Shown here: positions 38,166-50,474 of the stretch, in pieces | Numbering within the stretch: the stretch's first letter is position 1 | Layout: each line of letters opens with the position of its first letter | From: Daphnia carinata | Lineage: Eukaryota > Arthropoda > Branchiopoda > Diplostraca > Daphniidae | Length of the DNA: 64,000 nucleotides | Reading direction: 5' to 3' | Assembly (NCBI RefSeq): GCF_022539665.2 | Contig: NC_081339.1 | Location: 4,520,517 to 4,584,516, forward strand | Translations under genes and position numbers: made by a program | Notes under the pieces: generated by a model | What the model saw: the letters and a program-made list of their open reading frames with translations, nothing else | The model's database searches: none | Told to the model about the DNA's origin: nothing

Positions 38166-39645
38166 TTAGTTGCGTGGAGAAATTCCGTTGACGAAAACGC
38201 CCAAAACGCCCTTCCATGAGTCCAAATCATCGGAGGAGACACCGCTGGCGGAGAGAGATTCGAGAAGAAGTCGGCCAAAGTCCTAAATTTCGATCGGAAA
38301 TTCGCACGATTAGAATTACATTGGTACTTCAAAACATGAAATTAAATTAACTTACCTCCCAAGGTCCACGAGGAATTCCACGTTCGATATGGCTGTACTT
38401 CATGTAGTTGATGTTGCCCAAAAGCTGGAGCTTGTCGTCCATGGCGGCGATGATAGTGTCCAGACGATCGGCAACGAGAGCGACTTGTTTCTCGTATTCG
38501 GCGTTGCCGGGCAAAGAGTCAACGGCGACACTGCCGAACTTGGCGAAGAATTTCTGGATGCGGGGGGTTTCCTTGAAGAGCCTTTTTTGTTCCAGAACAA
38601 TAGCATTTAGCATTCTTGTATCACATTTTAGCGAACATTTCAATCACTTACTTGATGAAGATGGAGGAAACGAGGGCGTTGCGGTCACCACGGATGTTTT
38701 CCCAGCTCCTCTGGACATCGCGGATCTGGTGGGGGGTCAATTTGGTCTGGGGATCAGCCAAATCTTCGGGCTTCCTAAAGTTAAATGCATCAGCGTTATT
38801 TGAAAGTTGTTTGGGATTTCAATTTGTTCACTTTTGCGAAAACTATGATGGGATTTCAACTCACTTGAGGTTCTTGGCGATGCCAGCAACCAAAGCTGCA
38901 AGTCCGTTCTTCCAGGCTTGTCTGGCCTCAGCGGTGAATCCGCTTCCGAGCTCTTCGGCGAGGACTTCCTCGAGGATGCCACCGAATTGCTGTAGGTTTG
39001 ATCCATCGGTTTTAGTAGGGCGTTAAATTTGAATTCAATTTTTCTTGACAAAACTCGATAAAAACTAACCTCGAACATGATGGGAGTAGCTCCGCGGGCT
39101 TTGTGAGCACCACCAAGGGCGTTCAACTGGTTGGCCAAAAGTTCCTGGCTGGACAAGGATTGGACGACGACGTTCAAACCAGCCAAGATGGTGTAGGCCT
39201 GAGCCAAGAAGTTTCCGTTGCCCATAAGCTCGGCTTGGGGAACGCTAGCGAACTTGGTGAACTTCTGTTGGTATTCGGGGTGGGCCTTGATGAAGCTTCG
39301 TAAAGAGAGATTTTCAAAGTTAATTCAGACCCTGATTGGATTAAATTTGTAATTCATACCGGAAGAGAATTTGGGGAGGGACATCTCCGTCCTTCCTGGC
39401 CTGTTCCCAAGTCTTGCGGATGAGGCTGCGTTCGTGAGCGGAGAGAATGCCAGTTTCACCGTCATCGGCGGAGACGGTGGTCACGGTGGTGGTGACAGTG
39501 GTGGTGGTGGTTCCGGGCTATCATCGTATTTCGTAAATTCTATTGTACTTTTGGAAATGATCGAATGTTTTGAACTTACCGCTTGGGAGCAAGCGTTGGC
39601 GAAGGCGATGACGCCGAGGAGAAGGGCAATCTTGAAAGAAGCCAT
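38166..39645 (-). CDS. Two-domain hemoglobin, copy 4
   Basis: Seven exons: 39645-39580, 39517-39360, 39295-39070, 38989-38865, 38774-38652, 38581-38356, 38282-38166, giving 346 aa. Signal peptide of the MASFK type, threonine-rich segment, GGAHK in domain 1, MKYSH (Ser rather than Thr before His) in domain 2, C-terminus SPRN. The acceptor of exon 3 reads ACGAAG rather than the CAG of the other copies. Introns 1-3 are nearly identical to those of copy 2; intron 4 resembles copy 3. Confidence 0.95.
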
Positions 39646-39686
39646 TATTGCGAGTTTGGTTTAGCTCTGGAAGTAGCAGACAGCTA

Positions 39687-39914
39687 ACTGATGCTCATCG
39701 TTCAATTTCTTTCGCGTTTTATAGTCAACTTGCCTGAGCTGTTGATGAAACCGTTTCCTCCGATAACTCGTAAGGCCTACGTGAGAATTTCCATGTCACC
39801 ATCCAAAAGTTTTTCTCTATAGCTACGGTCGATATCGCGTTTTCGGACTTCGGACTTGCTGTCGGTTTTCGGCCAGCTTCTTGAAGAACAACCTCATGGA
39901 ATAGGACATACGTG
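39687..39914 (-). promoter_or_regulatory. Hemoglobin copy 4 promoter with two spaced HIF sites
   Basis: Initiator TCAGT at 39687-39691 and TATAAAAC at 39716-39723 place the start near 39689. TACGTG occurs at 39778-39783 (about -92) and 39909-39914 (about -222), both in the same orientation; the distal one is followed by CCACGC. Confidence 0.72.
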
Positions 39915-41685
39915 ACGTTAACCACGCTTTCAAATTTCGTCGGGATCTCAAGTTACTTCATTTCGGTGTTCAACAGTCAGCAACTGTAGGTTCATCGAAA
40001 GGTCCCGAAGTTGACTTAACGGCTTTTACTGATCGAAATTGCCGAGAGCAAGATAACCGAGACATGCTGTTTGTTTTTGTTGTGTTTCTACTTGTCCCGT
40101 TAGCGTCATTTGAATGATATGTTTTTGTTCCATTCTCCTCGGTTTTGACAGCCATAATTATTCTACAAATATTTGTGATAGGTCTTTTGAAATATCTCTT
40201 ACATCGTTTCGACACATGGGTGCATCTGTTGCAACTATGCAGAAATGGAGCCAAATGGTATTGCTATGCTTGGTGGAACTATTGGAAGAGTTTTTCGCTT
40301 GCTGCAAAACGATAATATTTTGGGAGGAATTTGCTTGTTTTTCTCCATATTTTTATCTTCTTGACGACAATTTCATTGCCGTTAGTTGATAGACTGCTTG
40401 CTTACCATCAGTATGCTACCAGTTTCATCAAGAGGCGGTTGGCTTGTTGTCTATGACTCCAGGACAATCTCACTCGTGAATTAATTTTTTTTTCAAATGT
40501 CTTCTTTGTAGAAAATATTTTGTGTAGGCACAATACGTTGCCAATTTCAACAAAAGAAATTGTTTCTTGCTTTTTTTTTTCCTGGCCGCCCGTTATCGCC
40601 GTCATTGATCTCATCATGTTATTTAGCATGATTTCTTTCGAAAACAATGTCTAAACCTTCTGAATAGCGCGAGCCGTTTCACGTGATAACATCTGCATTT
40701 CATTGCAAGGAAAAACATATCGTTCGAAATAGATTCGTTTCGCGGAAGGTCCTTGAACGATAACGTGACACGAACGACCAATCACGTGAGTTCAAACTCG
40801 TGTACGACGGAGATTGGCTGCGAGATGGTTTTTCTAGACAAAACAGCAGACCGCCAAATGAGTTAGAATCAATCTACCGTATTTGATGATTGGGGAAAAA
40901 TATCCATTCAATTCTCTTATCAGTACTTGAGTAACCTTCTTTAAAAAAAAAATAAATAAGCGAATCTTGGTGGGGGAGGAGGGGTTGTTGATAGAAAGCA
41001 TCACGTGCACGTTACACACAGTCGATAGACTTTGACTCCCATGGACAGCGAACTCGGATAAGGCTGATTTTTTAAACACGAAATAAAAGCTGGTTAAACG
41101 AGAAAAAATCGAGCGGAGACGCGAGTCAACACTCCCTGAAAACCTCTTCAGGGCGACCATTGGTCCCGTGTTAGGATGAGATGGGAAGCAGACGGGATCA
41201 TTTTTAAAAATAGGGAGATGCGCATCGTATGGCTGTTGTGAACTACACATTAAACAGCAAAGATTTTAAATTGAATTTTTCAATATTTGAATTGAATTTA
41301 CAATGGCCTCTTCATTTGAATCGCACCCTTTTTTGCTACTTCAATGACTTTAACGAGTGAATTTTATAATGGGGTAGTTCAATTGCGAAGCGGGAAAACA
41401 ATTGAATGAACGAGTCTTCGTTAGGGAATTTTGCCTTGACAGCTTCAAGCCTGTTTTGTTTCTCTTTTGAAATTTCAGATCATTTTTCTGCTTTTTAATG
41501 TTGTATATGTTTGGAAGTTCCCTCCGTCATTGCTCACTGCCGTCACGTTATTTTCGACAATTTTGAAAAACGAAAGAGCTACAATTGTTTTTGTTCCTGT
41601 GGTAAGGATTTAAGGTTTATTTTTCAAGAAGTTGGTACATTATTGCTTAATTTCGATCGAGCGGAATTATTAAGGCATGAACGAA
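39915..41685. other. Intergenic interval
   Basis: About 1.8 kb between copies 4 and 5, the second longest gap in the cluster. CACGTG or TACGTG-like motifs appear at several places (for example near 40783 and 41004). No gene or relic recognised. Confidence 0.45.
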
Positions 41686-43165
41686 TTAACTCCTGGGAGA
41701 AACTCCGTTGACGAAGACGGTCAAAACACCCCTCCAGGAGTCCAAATCATCAGATGACACTCCCTTAGCGCTGAGAACATCAAGAAGAAGGCGAGAGAAG
41801 TCCTATAATGAGAATTGAATATTTCGCGTGAGCTTAATTTCGCGTTCAAAAGTATTCAAGCATAGTTTATGTACCTCCCAAGGTCCACGGGGAATAGAAC
41901 GGGCGGTGTGGGTGTATCTCATGTAGTTCACGTTACCCAAAAGCTGCAGTTTGTCATCCATAGCCGAGATCATGGTGTCCAGACGGTCGGCAACGAGGGC
42001 GACTTGTTTCTCGTATTCGGCATTGCCGGGCAAAGAATCAACGGGGACGGTGCCGAACTTGGCAAAGAATTTCTGGATGCGGGGGGTTTCCTTGAAGAGC
42101 CTTTTTTGTTCCAAAACAATAGCGTTTAGCATTCTCTTGTCGCTTTGTGCTTAATATTCGAATTCAGTTACTTGACGAAGATGGAGGAGACAATAGCGTT
42201 ACGGCCGTTACGAATGTTTTCCCAGCTCCTTTGGACATCGCGAATCTGGTGGGAGGACAATTTAGTCTGGGGATCAACCAAATCCTCGGGTTTCCTAAAA
42301 TTAAACGCATTAACGCTATTTGAAAATTGTTCGAGATTTCGATTTGTTCACTTTTCGGCAAACTATGATCGGCTTTCAACTCACTTGAGGTTCTTGGCGA
42401 TGCCAGCAACCAAAGCGGCAAGTCCGTTCTTCCAGGCTTGTCTGGCCTCAGCGGTGAATCCGCTTCCGAGCTCTTCAGCGAGCACTTCCTCGAGGATGCC
42501 ACCGAATTGCTTTAGATTGTAAGAATCCATTTTAGTAGGGCGTTGAATTTAAATTCAATTTTTAGTGACAAAATTCGGCAAAAACCAACCTCGAACATGA
42601 TGGGAGTAGCTCCGCGGGCTTTATGGGCACCACCAAGGGCGTTCAACTGGCTGGCCAAGAGCTCCTGGCTGGACAGGGACTGGATGACGACGTTCAAACC
42701 GGCCAAGATGGTGTAGGCCTGAGCCAAAAAGTTTCCGTTGGTCATAAGCTCAGCTTGAGGAACGTTGGGGAACTTGCTGAATTTCTTCTGGTATTCGGGG
42801 TGGGCCTTGATGAAGCTGGATAAAGAATTTTCAAAAATTAAATTCTGGAATTGTTTTGATTAAAAATTGGTATTCTTACCGGAAGAGAATCTGTGGGGGG
42901 ACATCTCCGTCCTTCCTGGCCTGTTCCCAAGTCTTGCGGATGAGACTACGCTCGTGAGCGGAGAGAATGCCAGTTTCACCGTCATCAGCTGAAACGGTGG
43001 TGACGGTGGTAGTCACAGTAGTGGTGGTGGTTCCGGGCTGTAATCGTATTTCGTAAATTCTATTGTACTTTTGGAAATGATCGAATGTTTTGAACTTACC
43101 GCTTGGGAGCAAGCGTTGGCGAAGGCGATAACGCCGAGGAGAAGGGCAATCTTGAAAGAAGCCAT
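41686..43165 (-). CDS. Two-domain hemoglobin, copy 5
   Basis: Seven exons: 43165-43100, 43037-42880, 42815-42590, 42509-42385, 42294-42172, 42100-41875, 41802-41686, giving 346 aa. MASFK-type signal peptide, GGAHK and MRYTH proximal-His segments, C-terminus SPRS. Introns 2 and 3 are clearly different from copies 2-4, whereas introns 4-6 are almost the same as in copy 2. Exon 4 uses an AAAG acceptor where copies 2-4 have ACAG. In domain 2, RSIPRGPWE replaces the usual R(A/G)IPRGPWE. Confidence 0.95.
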
Positions 43166-43207
43166 TATTGCGAGTTTGTTTTTAGCTCTGGAAGTAGCAG
43201 ACAGCTA

Positions 43208-43447
43208 ACTGATACTCTTTCATAGATTTCACCCTCTCTTTTATAGTCAACTAGTCTTGACAAATATTTTGTGTTGACATAACTATCGTCCCATTCCAGA
43301 AAGCTGGCCTACGTGATAGTTTCTTCTGTCACGCTCACGATGCGTCGTGCGACCCGTAACCTTTGAACCAATGCGAGTTGTCGTGCTGGACGCTCCGAAA
43401 TTGACTTTGCGGTTTGATTTCTATTTGTACGTGCCGCCGAGCACGTA
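43208..43447 (-). promoter_or_regulatory. Hemoglobin copy 5 promoter with two spaced HIF sites
   Basis: Initiator TCAGT at 43208-43212 and TATAAAAG at 43238-43245 place the start near 43210. TACGTG at 43310-43315 (about -102) and 43428-43433 (about -220) repeat the copy 4 layout. CACGTA follows at 43442-43447. A long TTTAT microsatellite begins 29 bp further upstream. Confidence 0.72.
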
Positions 43448-43475
43448 TTCCTTTGCTAATATTTTTATTTTCCGG

Positions 43476-43560
43476 TTTATTTTATTTTATTTTATTTTAT
43501 TTTATTTTATTTTATTTTATTTTATTTTATTTTATTTTATTTTATTTTATTTTATTTTAT
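43476..43560. repeat. (TTTAT)17 microsatellite
   Basis: Seventeen uninterrupted copies of TTTAT, then a degenerate T-rich tail to about 43590. It lies at roughly -265 to -350 from the inferred hemoglobin copy 5 start, just beyond the distal HIF sites. Confidence 0.95.
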
Positions 43561-43590
43561 TTATTTATTATTTTTTTTTTTTTTTTTTTC

Positions 43591-44466
43591 AAAATTGAGA
43601 GCTGGCAGGAATACGGTTGCTATTGACATCTTATTTTCCATTACCGAATAGCGCTATCTTTTTTATTGTCAACCCTCGCTCGATTTTACCGATCACTCAT
43701 TTTACTCGATTTTATTCACATTTTAGGCATGGGATCAAACTACTCGTCTGTTTTGTAGATCAGGATTGCGATATGGCGTTTAAATTTTTCTTCTGAATAT
43801 ACCGTGTTGCTCTGTGTTTATTCCTGGGAAACAAGACAACGTCTATTTGGTTACACGTTTTCGCGTTTTTCTTCTTATTCTGCCTTTTCAGTGTGCGACT
43901 GAATCGGCTTGATTTTGACACTTTTTTTTTTCTATAGGCGTCTGTTTGATTATGATTCAACCAGCGATTGGATCTTCGATTACTTATGATTTACAGCCTT
44001 GCTCATTGCAACGCTCTACTATACACTCGATGTTGTTCTTTCTGTTGCCAACCTTGTTTTGAACAAATCCGATATTTCATTTTCCAAAAATTGAGGAAAA
44101 GCCTTGTCTAATTGAATTCCGCCTCTTGCAAACAGTGTCATATTTCTCTGTTGATATCTGTTGCTGCTCTTTTGGCGCATATAATTCAAATGCAACCAGC
44201 ACACTTGATTTTTTTTTTTTACTGCCGTTGATTGAGTATGAACACATTGAAATATCAGCGCAAACTACCAGTCGAGGTTGGCATGAAACATCCAATGCTT
44301 CCCAAAATCAATGTTAACGCTACAAAAATCGGTGAAGTATTCAATGTCATAAATGCTTCATTTATTCATTGATAGCAAAAAAAGTGGTCTTTGGTTTAAA
44401 AAAAAACAAAACATTGGAAACAGCGAGTTTGTTTTCTGTCTCCGAATGGGAAGGAGAGTGATCGAT
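43591..44466. other. Intergenic interval
   Basis: About 880 bp between the microsatellite and copy 6. No gene or relic recognised. Confidence 0.5.
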
Positions 44467-45964
44467 TTACTTGGGAGAAACACCGTTAACAAAGACGGTC
44501 AAAACACCCTTCCAGGAGTCCAAATCGTCACCAGAAACACCGCTAGCCTCGAGGCTGTCGATGAGGAGACGGGCAAAGTCCTGTAAAGAAAAGAAAATCA
44601 GCACAATTGTCGCATTGGATCTTGTTTGGATTTGCATATCTCAAATCGTAATAGAATGAGAGTTACCTCGAAAGTCTGACGAGGAATGGCACGGGGAGGC
44701 TGGTGAGTGTAACGCATGTAGTTGATGTTGCCCAAAAGCTGGAGCTTGTCGTCCATGGCGGCGATGATGGTGTCCAGACGATCGGCGACCAAAGCAACCT
44801 GCTTGTTGAATTCACCGTTTTCGGGCAAAGCATCGACGGCGACGCTAGCGAATTTGGCGAAGTGCTTCTGGACGCGGGGGGTCTCCTTGAACAGCCTAGA
44901 AAAGCAAAAACGAAGAGTTAGGATTGATGATTGAATGGGCACAACCTATTGGGATTGCGAGGGGATTACTTGATGAAGATGGCTGAGACCATGGCGTTGC
45001 GGTTGGCCCTCAAGTTCTCCCAAGTCCTCTGGACATCGCGAACCTGGTGGGGGGTCAACTTGGTCTGAGGATCAGCCAAATCTTCGGGTTTCCTGAATTT
45101 TTTGAGAAGGTGTTAGTTTAGCTACTGATAATCTTACGACACGTGTGTAACACGAGGAGAGATCTACTCACTTGAGGTTCTTGGCGATGCCAGCCACCAA
45201 AGCGCGCATACCGTTCTTCCAGGCTTGTCTGGCCTCAGCGTTGAAGGCGCTGCCGAGCTCTTCAGCAAGGACTTCCTCTGCGACAGCACCGAATTGCTTT
45301 GTGCGGAATAGTTTTTAAATGATGCAGAAATCGAAGCCAATGAGCAATAGTTGTAGAAAACATACCTCGAACATGATGGGAGTAGTTCCACGGGGCTGGT
45401 GAGCACCACCGAGAGCGTTCAACTGGGCGGCCAAAAGTTCCTGGCTGTTGAGGGACTGGATGACGACGTTCAAACCGGCCAAGATGGTGTAGGCCTGAGC
45501 CAAGAAGTTTCCGTTGGTCATAAGCTCAGCTTGGGGAACGTTGGCGAACGATTTGAACATCTTCTGGTATTCGGGGTGGGCCTTGATGAAACTGGGGAAG
45601 GATTTACACAAAATGAGCAAAGAAAATTTGAATAAAAAAGTCTTTGTTGATATTACCGGAAGAGAACTTGGGGAGCAACATCGCCGTCCTTCTTGGCCTG
45701 TTCCCAGGTCTTGCGGATGATGCCGCGTTCGTGAGCATTCAGCATGCCAGAGTCGCTCTCATCATCAGCCGAAACAGTAGTAACGGAGGTGGTGACAGTG
45801 GTGGTGGTGGTTCCAGGCTATTTTTCAATTTCAATGGGGATGATTTTTATTTGTTTTCAACTTATTTTTTCTCGTTAAGGATAAATTGATTGACTTACAG
45901 TTTGCGAGCAAGTGCTGGCCATGGCCACGAAGGCGAAAAGAAGAGCGATCTTGAGAGACTGCAT
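44467..45964 (-). CDS. Two-domain hemoglobin, copy 6
   Basis: Seven exons: 45964-45899, 45817-45657, 45591-45366, 45296-45172, 45092-44970, 44895-44667, 44580-44467, giving 347 aa. Signal peptide MQSLKIALLFAFVAMAS, ending CSQT. Domain 1 has GGAHQ, domain 2 MRYTHQPPRAIPRQTFE, one residue longer than in copies 2-5. C-terminus SPK. With copy 7 it forms a subfamily: MQ start, exon 3 opening with TTTCATC, LNAHERGIIRKTW, and very similar introns 2 and 3. Confidence 0.95.
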
Positions 45965-45998
45965 GCTGCTAATTTTCTTCTGAAAATATCAGACGGTT

Positions 45999-46462
45999 AC
46001 TGATGCTTTCCGATTCACACGGCGATCCTTTTATACGGATCGAGGTCCATCAAGTTCCTATTGCATTTCCTCGTACACGTTGCCCATTTTTCTGGTGTAC
46101 GTGACTTGTGATTTGCACTGGGATGATTTGATATTTTCATTTCCCGAAATCTTCATTTCTTTTTCTTTGCATGCCAACTATATTCACTCTAGTTGGTTTT
46201 CTTTTTTTTTTTTTTATTTGATTTTTGATCAACCCATACGGAAAGTTGATCGGGGCCTTATCTTGGGTGACCGTAGCAGTCGTTGGGTCGGTCAAGTGAT
46301 TCACGCCATCGCTTTATTTGCCGTTAAGTAAAAGGATGTCTAAATTGACTGTAGGATATAACCTTTTGAACTGTTGATCATTGGGGACGTAATGCGGCAT
46401 TTACTCTTTATATCAATCTGTGACCGTGCTGCCCTTTTGGTATACGTGCCATCTGTCACGTA
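45999..46462 (-). promoter_or_regulatory. Hemoglobin copy 6 promoter with HIF sites
   Basis: Initiator TCAGT at 45999-46003 and TATAAAAG at 46028-46035 place the start near 46001. TACGTG at 46098-46103 is about -100. A second TACGTG at 46443-46448 (about -445), followed by CACGTA, is much further away than the -220 site of other copies. Confidence 0.68.
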
Positions 46463-47663
46463 GCTCTTTTGACACGCTGGTCACTGCCTAAGGTTTACGT
46501 TTTTTCTTAAGCGTTACCGTTACGTTTTTTAAGTTACGTGGTGGCACTTACGACCTTGTCCGCGTTGAGTTTTAGCATCGGCTAAAACGGATTGAATTTG
46601 AAATTCATTTGATGTGCAATTCCCACTTTAAAATGAATTATGAATATCGTTCTGGCATTAGCAAATTTAATGCAGTCAATTATTCAGAAATCATTTTGAT
46701 TTGATACTTTGTTTGAAAACATGTCGTTTTGCGTGTTCAAAACGAATTCGTGATATTTTTGACGCGTTCCTACCACTTGTTGAAAATGGCTTGCCCAATT
46801 GGGTTTAGCGATTGCGTTAGCCACCATTAACAAACTCATTTGGCTAGTCCAGCAGATCTCCGAATAGTCGACTTTCGTTGTGATTCCCAATATTCTAGCA
46901 ATCCGCCAATTATTGATGCAACTAAACGTTTTCCGATAGTTTAGTGCGATTTTTGTGCGTAACGAACGAAATTGATTTTGCCAGGCATTTTTACACGAAT
47001 TTGGTCGCATTTAACGAAACATTTTCACTTTCGCCACTGACTATGAATCACACGCGTTACACTAAGAAAAAAAATTCAGTAGAAAAATTGATCGATTAAC
47101 GTGCGTTCGCATTGTCGGATTGCTTTCTGAAACCAAACCAGATAGTCACTGCAAGGATTCGCCTCCTATTTATAGGAATTGTTTGAAACGCCGTGCACGT
47201 AGGCAACATTTGTGTTGTTACATGACTTTTTGGCTGGAAATGGCCCCCCCCAAAAAAAAATATGTAAACGAGGTTCGGACCTGTTGTCATGGGTTATGGA
47301 TCATGGGCCATTCTTTTGAGTCTTCCTATCGCGATGTTAGAGGTCAGTAAACGACCATAAATTCAAATGGAGCAACTTTTTCTTGTATATTGCCTAATGA
47401 AACAGCTTAAACGAAAACGTTCCCTCACGTTTTTCTTTTTCAGTTTATGTTAAATTTGAGGATGAATCGGCATTTTGATGTTTAGTTATCGAAGAACGAA
47501 AAAAAGCTTTCTTATATTCTAGGAAATTTTGGCTTGTTCCAATTAACAAAAAATTTGTCATAGTATTAGAAATGTTTGGCTTGCCATTTTAGCATCTCTC
47601 TCTGCAAAAGACGTTTTGCGGTTATCAAATAGAGACAGTATTCTTTTTCGAACTGGTTCCGAA

Positions 47664-47694
<31 letters not shown>

Positions 47695-47907
47695 GGGCCT
47701 ATATTTAGTGTCAACATAGCCTATCAAAATCGATTGAAATGATGCTGGTTTCAATCTGATTTTTCATTTGATTTCATTCGTTTGAATTGCAACGAAACAA
47801 GTCGAAATGATGTTCAATTGGTTACGGTTTTATTTCAACTTTAACCAAAAATGAGCCAAATAGTCATCATAGGAAAATCACGAAATTGCGATTACATCAC
47901 CGGTGGC
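46463..47907. other. Intergenic interval
   Basis: About 1.4 kb between copies 6 and 7, with a long T run near 47667-47690. No gene or relic recognised. Confidence 0.5.
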
Positions 47908-49464
47908 TTACTGCCTAGGTGAAACCCCATCAACGAAAATGTTGAGGACGCCTTTCCACGAGTCCATATCGTCAGCGGTGACTCCCTTGGAGCTCAGGAC
48001 GTCAAGAAGGAGACGGGCGAAGTCCTGTAAAACATTGAAACAATTAATCATCGTTCCCCTATTCTTTTTTCTTAACATTAGCAAATTAAACCACAATGGC
48101 GCAGTAAATTGTCTTCTTTTCTTACCTCGAAACGTTCACGGGGGATGGCACGAGGAGGTTGATGAGTGTAACGCATGTAGTTAATGTTACCCAACAGCTG
48201 CAGTTTATCGTTCATGGCGGAAATGATAGTGTCGAGACGGTCAGCGACCAAAGCAACTTGTTTGTTGTATTCACCGTTCTCGGGCAAGGCGTCGATGGCA
48301 ACGCTAGCGAACTTGGGGAAGTGCTTCTGGGCACGGGGAGTCTCCTTGAAGAGCCTGAATAGGAAATAAAATGTCATCGTTAGTTTAAGGCCTAATTTGA
48401 ATATTTAAACGAGGCGCATATTTATACTTGATGAAGATGGCGGAAACCATGGCGTTGCGGTCGCCCCTGATGTTCTCCCAGCTGGTTTGAACATCGCGAA
48501 TCTGGTGGGGAGTCAATTTGGTCTGGGGATCAGCCAAATCTTCGGCTTTCCTTTTTTGGGGGGGTTGGGCAATTTAAACAAATTAATTTTTTTTTTTTTT
48601 TTCGGGTAGTGTAATTGTAATTAAAATTAAGAGAGGGCAATGCCTTACTTGAGGTTCTTGGTGATGCCAGTAACCAAAGCGCGCATACCGTTCTTCCAGG
48701 CTTGTCTGGCCTCAGCATTGAAGGCGCTGCCGAGCTCTTCAGCAAGGACTTCCTCAGCGACGGCACCGAATTGCTTTTGTGCGGAATAGTTGTTAAATGA
48801 TGCAGAAATCGAAGCCAATGAGCAATAGCTGTAGGAAACATACCTCGAACATAATGGGGGTAGCTCCACGGGGTTGATGGGCACCTCCGAGAGCGTTGAT
48901 TTGGTTGGCAATGAGTTCCTGGCTGGACAGGGACTGGATGACGACGTTCAAACCGGCCAAGATGGTGTAGGCCTGAGCCAAAAAGTTGCCGTTGCCCATC
49001 AGTTCAGCTTGGGGAACATCAGCGAAGGACGTGAACTTCTGTTGGTATTCGGGGTGGGCCTTGATGAAACTGGGGAAGGATGTGCGCAAAATGAGCAAAG
49101 GACATTTGGAAAAAAGGAAATGTTTGTTGACATTACCTAAAGAGAATCCTGGGGGCAACATCACCGTCCTTCTTGGCCTGGTCCCAGGTCTTGCGGATGA
49201 TGCCACGCTCGTTGGCGGTCAACAGGCCGACTTCACCATCATCATCGGCGGTGACGGTAGTGACGGTGGTGGTCACAGTGGTGGTGGTTGTTCCGGGCTG
49301 TAAATATTATGTACAACATTTGACATTTTGTTTTCCAAGCGTTTACAACTAGTATAATTCATGTCAGGCATAAATGAAGGTTTGGAACATATACTTACAG
49401 TTTGAGAACAAGCGCTGGCGAAAGCCACGACGCCGAAGACCAAGGCAATATTGAACAACTGCAT
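47908..49464 (-). CDS. Two-domain hemoglobin, copy 7
   Basis: Seven exons: 49464-49399, 49297-49137, 49069-48844, 48773-48649, 48550-48428, 48354-48126, 48024-47908, giving 348 aa. Signal peptide MQLFNIALVFGVVAFASA. Domain 1 carries GGAHQ; domain 2 MRYTHQPPRAIPRERFE. Differences from its sister copy 6 include domain 2 opening with RAQKHFPKF (others RxQKxFAKF), NIFVDGVSPRQ at the end, and an ATAATG that replaces ATCATG in exon 3. Intron 4 has a long T run in the genomic strand. Being the rightmost copy, it is the most upstream in the direction of transcription. Confidence 0.95.
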
Positions 49465-49499
49465 GCTGCTAGTTTTTCTCTGACAATATCAGATCTTAA

Positions 49500-49734
49500 A
49501 CTGATGCTTTTACAATAATTCACATTGCCTTTTTATACTTATTCCCCTGTTCGCCCCCCTCCCAATTTCAATACCATGTGGTATGCGGGGAAGGAGTGTT
49601 TTGCGTCAGACTGCTAAATGTTTTGCTCCTCGAGCTACTACAGTGTCCTATTCAAGTTACGAACTCGATAACTTGCAAAAAAAAATTTTTTCTATTATCT
49701 ATTCTAAATATCAAAATATACTCCTTGCCACGTG
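49500..49734 (-). promoter_or_regulatory. Hemoglobin copy 7 promoter with one E-box/HIF site
   Basis: Initiator TCAGT at 49500-49504 and TATAAAAA around 49530-49537 place the start near 49502. The only strong site is CACGTG at 49729-49734 (about -230); no TACGTG is seen near -95. Confidence 0.6.
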
Positions 49735-50474
49735 CGTTCTTTGCTCGTGTACCCATCTACCCAGCGGAAAGCTGATCAGGTCTTATCGAACGCAGATACC
49801 ATCGTTGCAAGCTCATGCTTCCTTGTTGTGCAATTGCTCTGTAGACGGTGATGCTTTTCCTTAACGATTTACTCCTCCTCCTCCCCCTTATCCCGATCCC
49901 CCACAACTGACAGCATTACACCAATCAGAATGAGCTGGTCCCTTTGCTGGTTGCCACGTTCCTCTAGAATTCACAATTTAGGGGGGGGGGAAACAATTTC
50001 ATTTTGGAACCCAAACATGCTTCACATGCCTACCGTGTTTGTTTATTCTTATCGTGCCGTGTAGAAATGCGGCTAGTGCAGTTACAGACTTCACTACCCG
50101 ATTTGTGAGAAAACCGTGACGGAAGTCGATTTGCTTTTTGCTTTTCATTTATTATCATACGCGTAATAAGATAGGTTCCAATGTCACATTGTCGTTCCCT
50201 TTTGACAACCAAATTATCATAATTTTTTTTTTTTCGGTAAAGCTCAAACTTGGTGATTTGATAATAACGTTTATTATGTCTTTCTGCGAATCGTATCATA
50301 GTCAGCTATATTTTATTACAGTGGCATTTCGTCAAGCCAATAGGAACTTTTTAAGTTAGTTTTCTGAGCTCGGCTTTAGGCTTCGCATGAAAAAAAAAGT
50401 GAACTGCTGAGCAGCTAAAACAATCACGAGCTTCAAATTAAAGTCTGTGAGACAACGAGAGCGCGTCCAACCAG
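49735..50474. other. Intergenic interval
   Basis: About 740 bp between the hemoglobin cluster and DM4/DM12 copy 3. A G run stands at 49981-49990. No gene seen. Confidence 0.5.
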
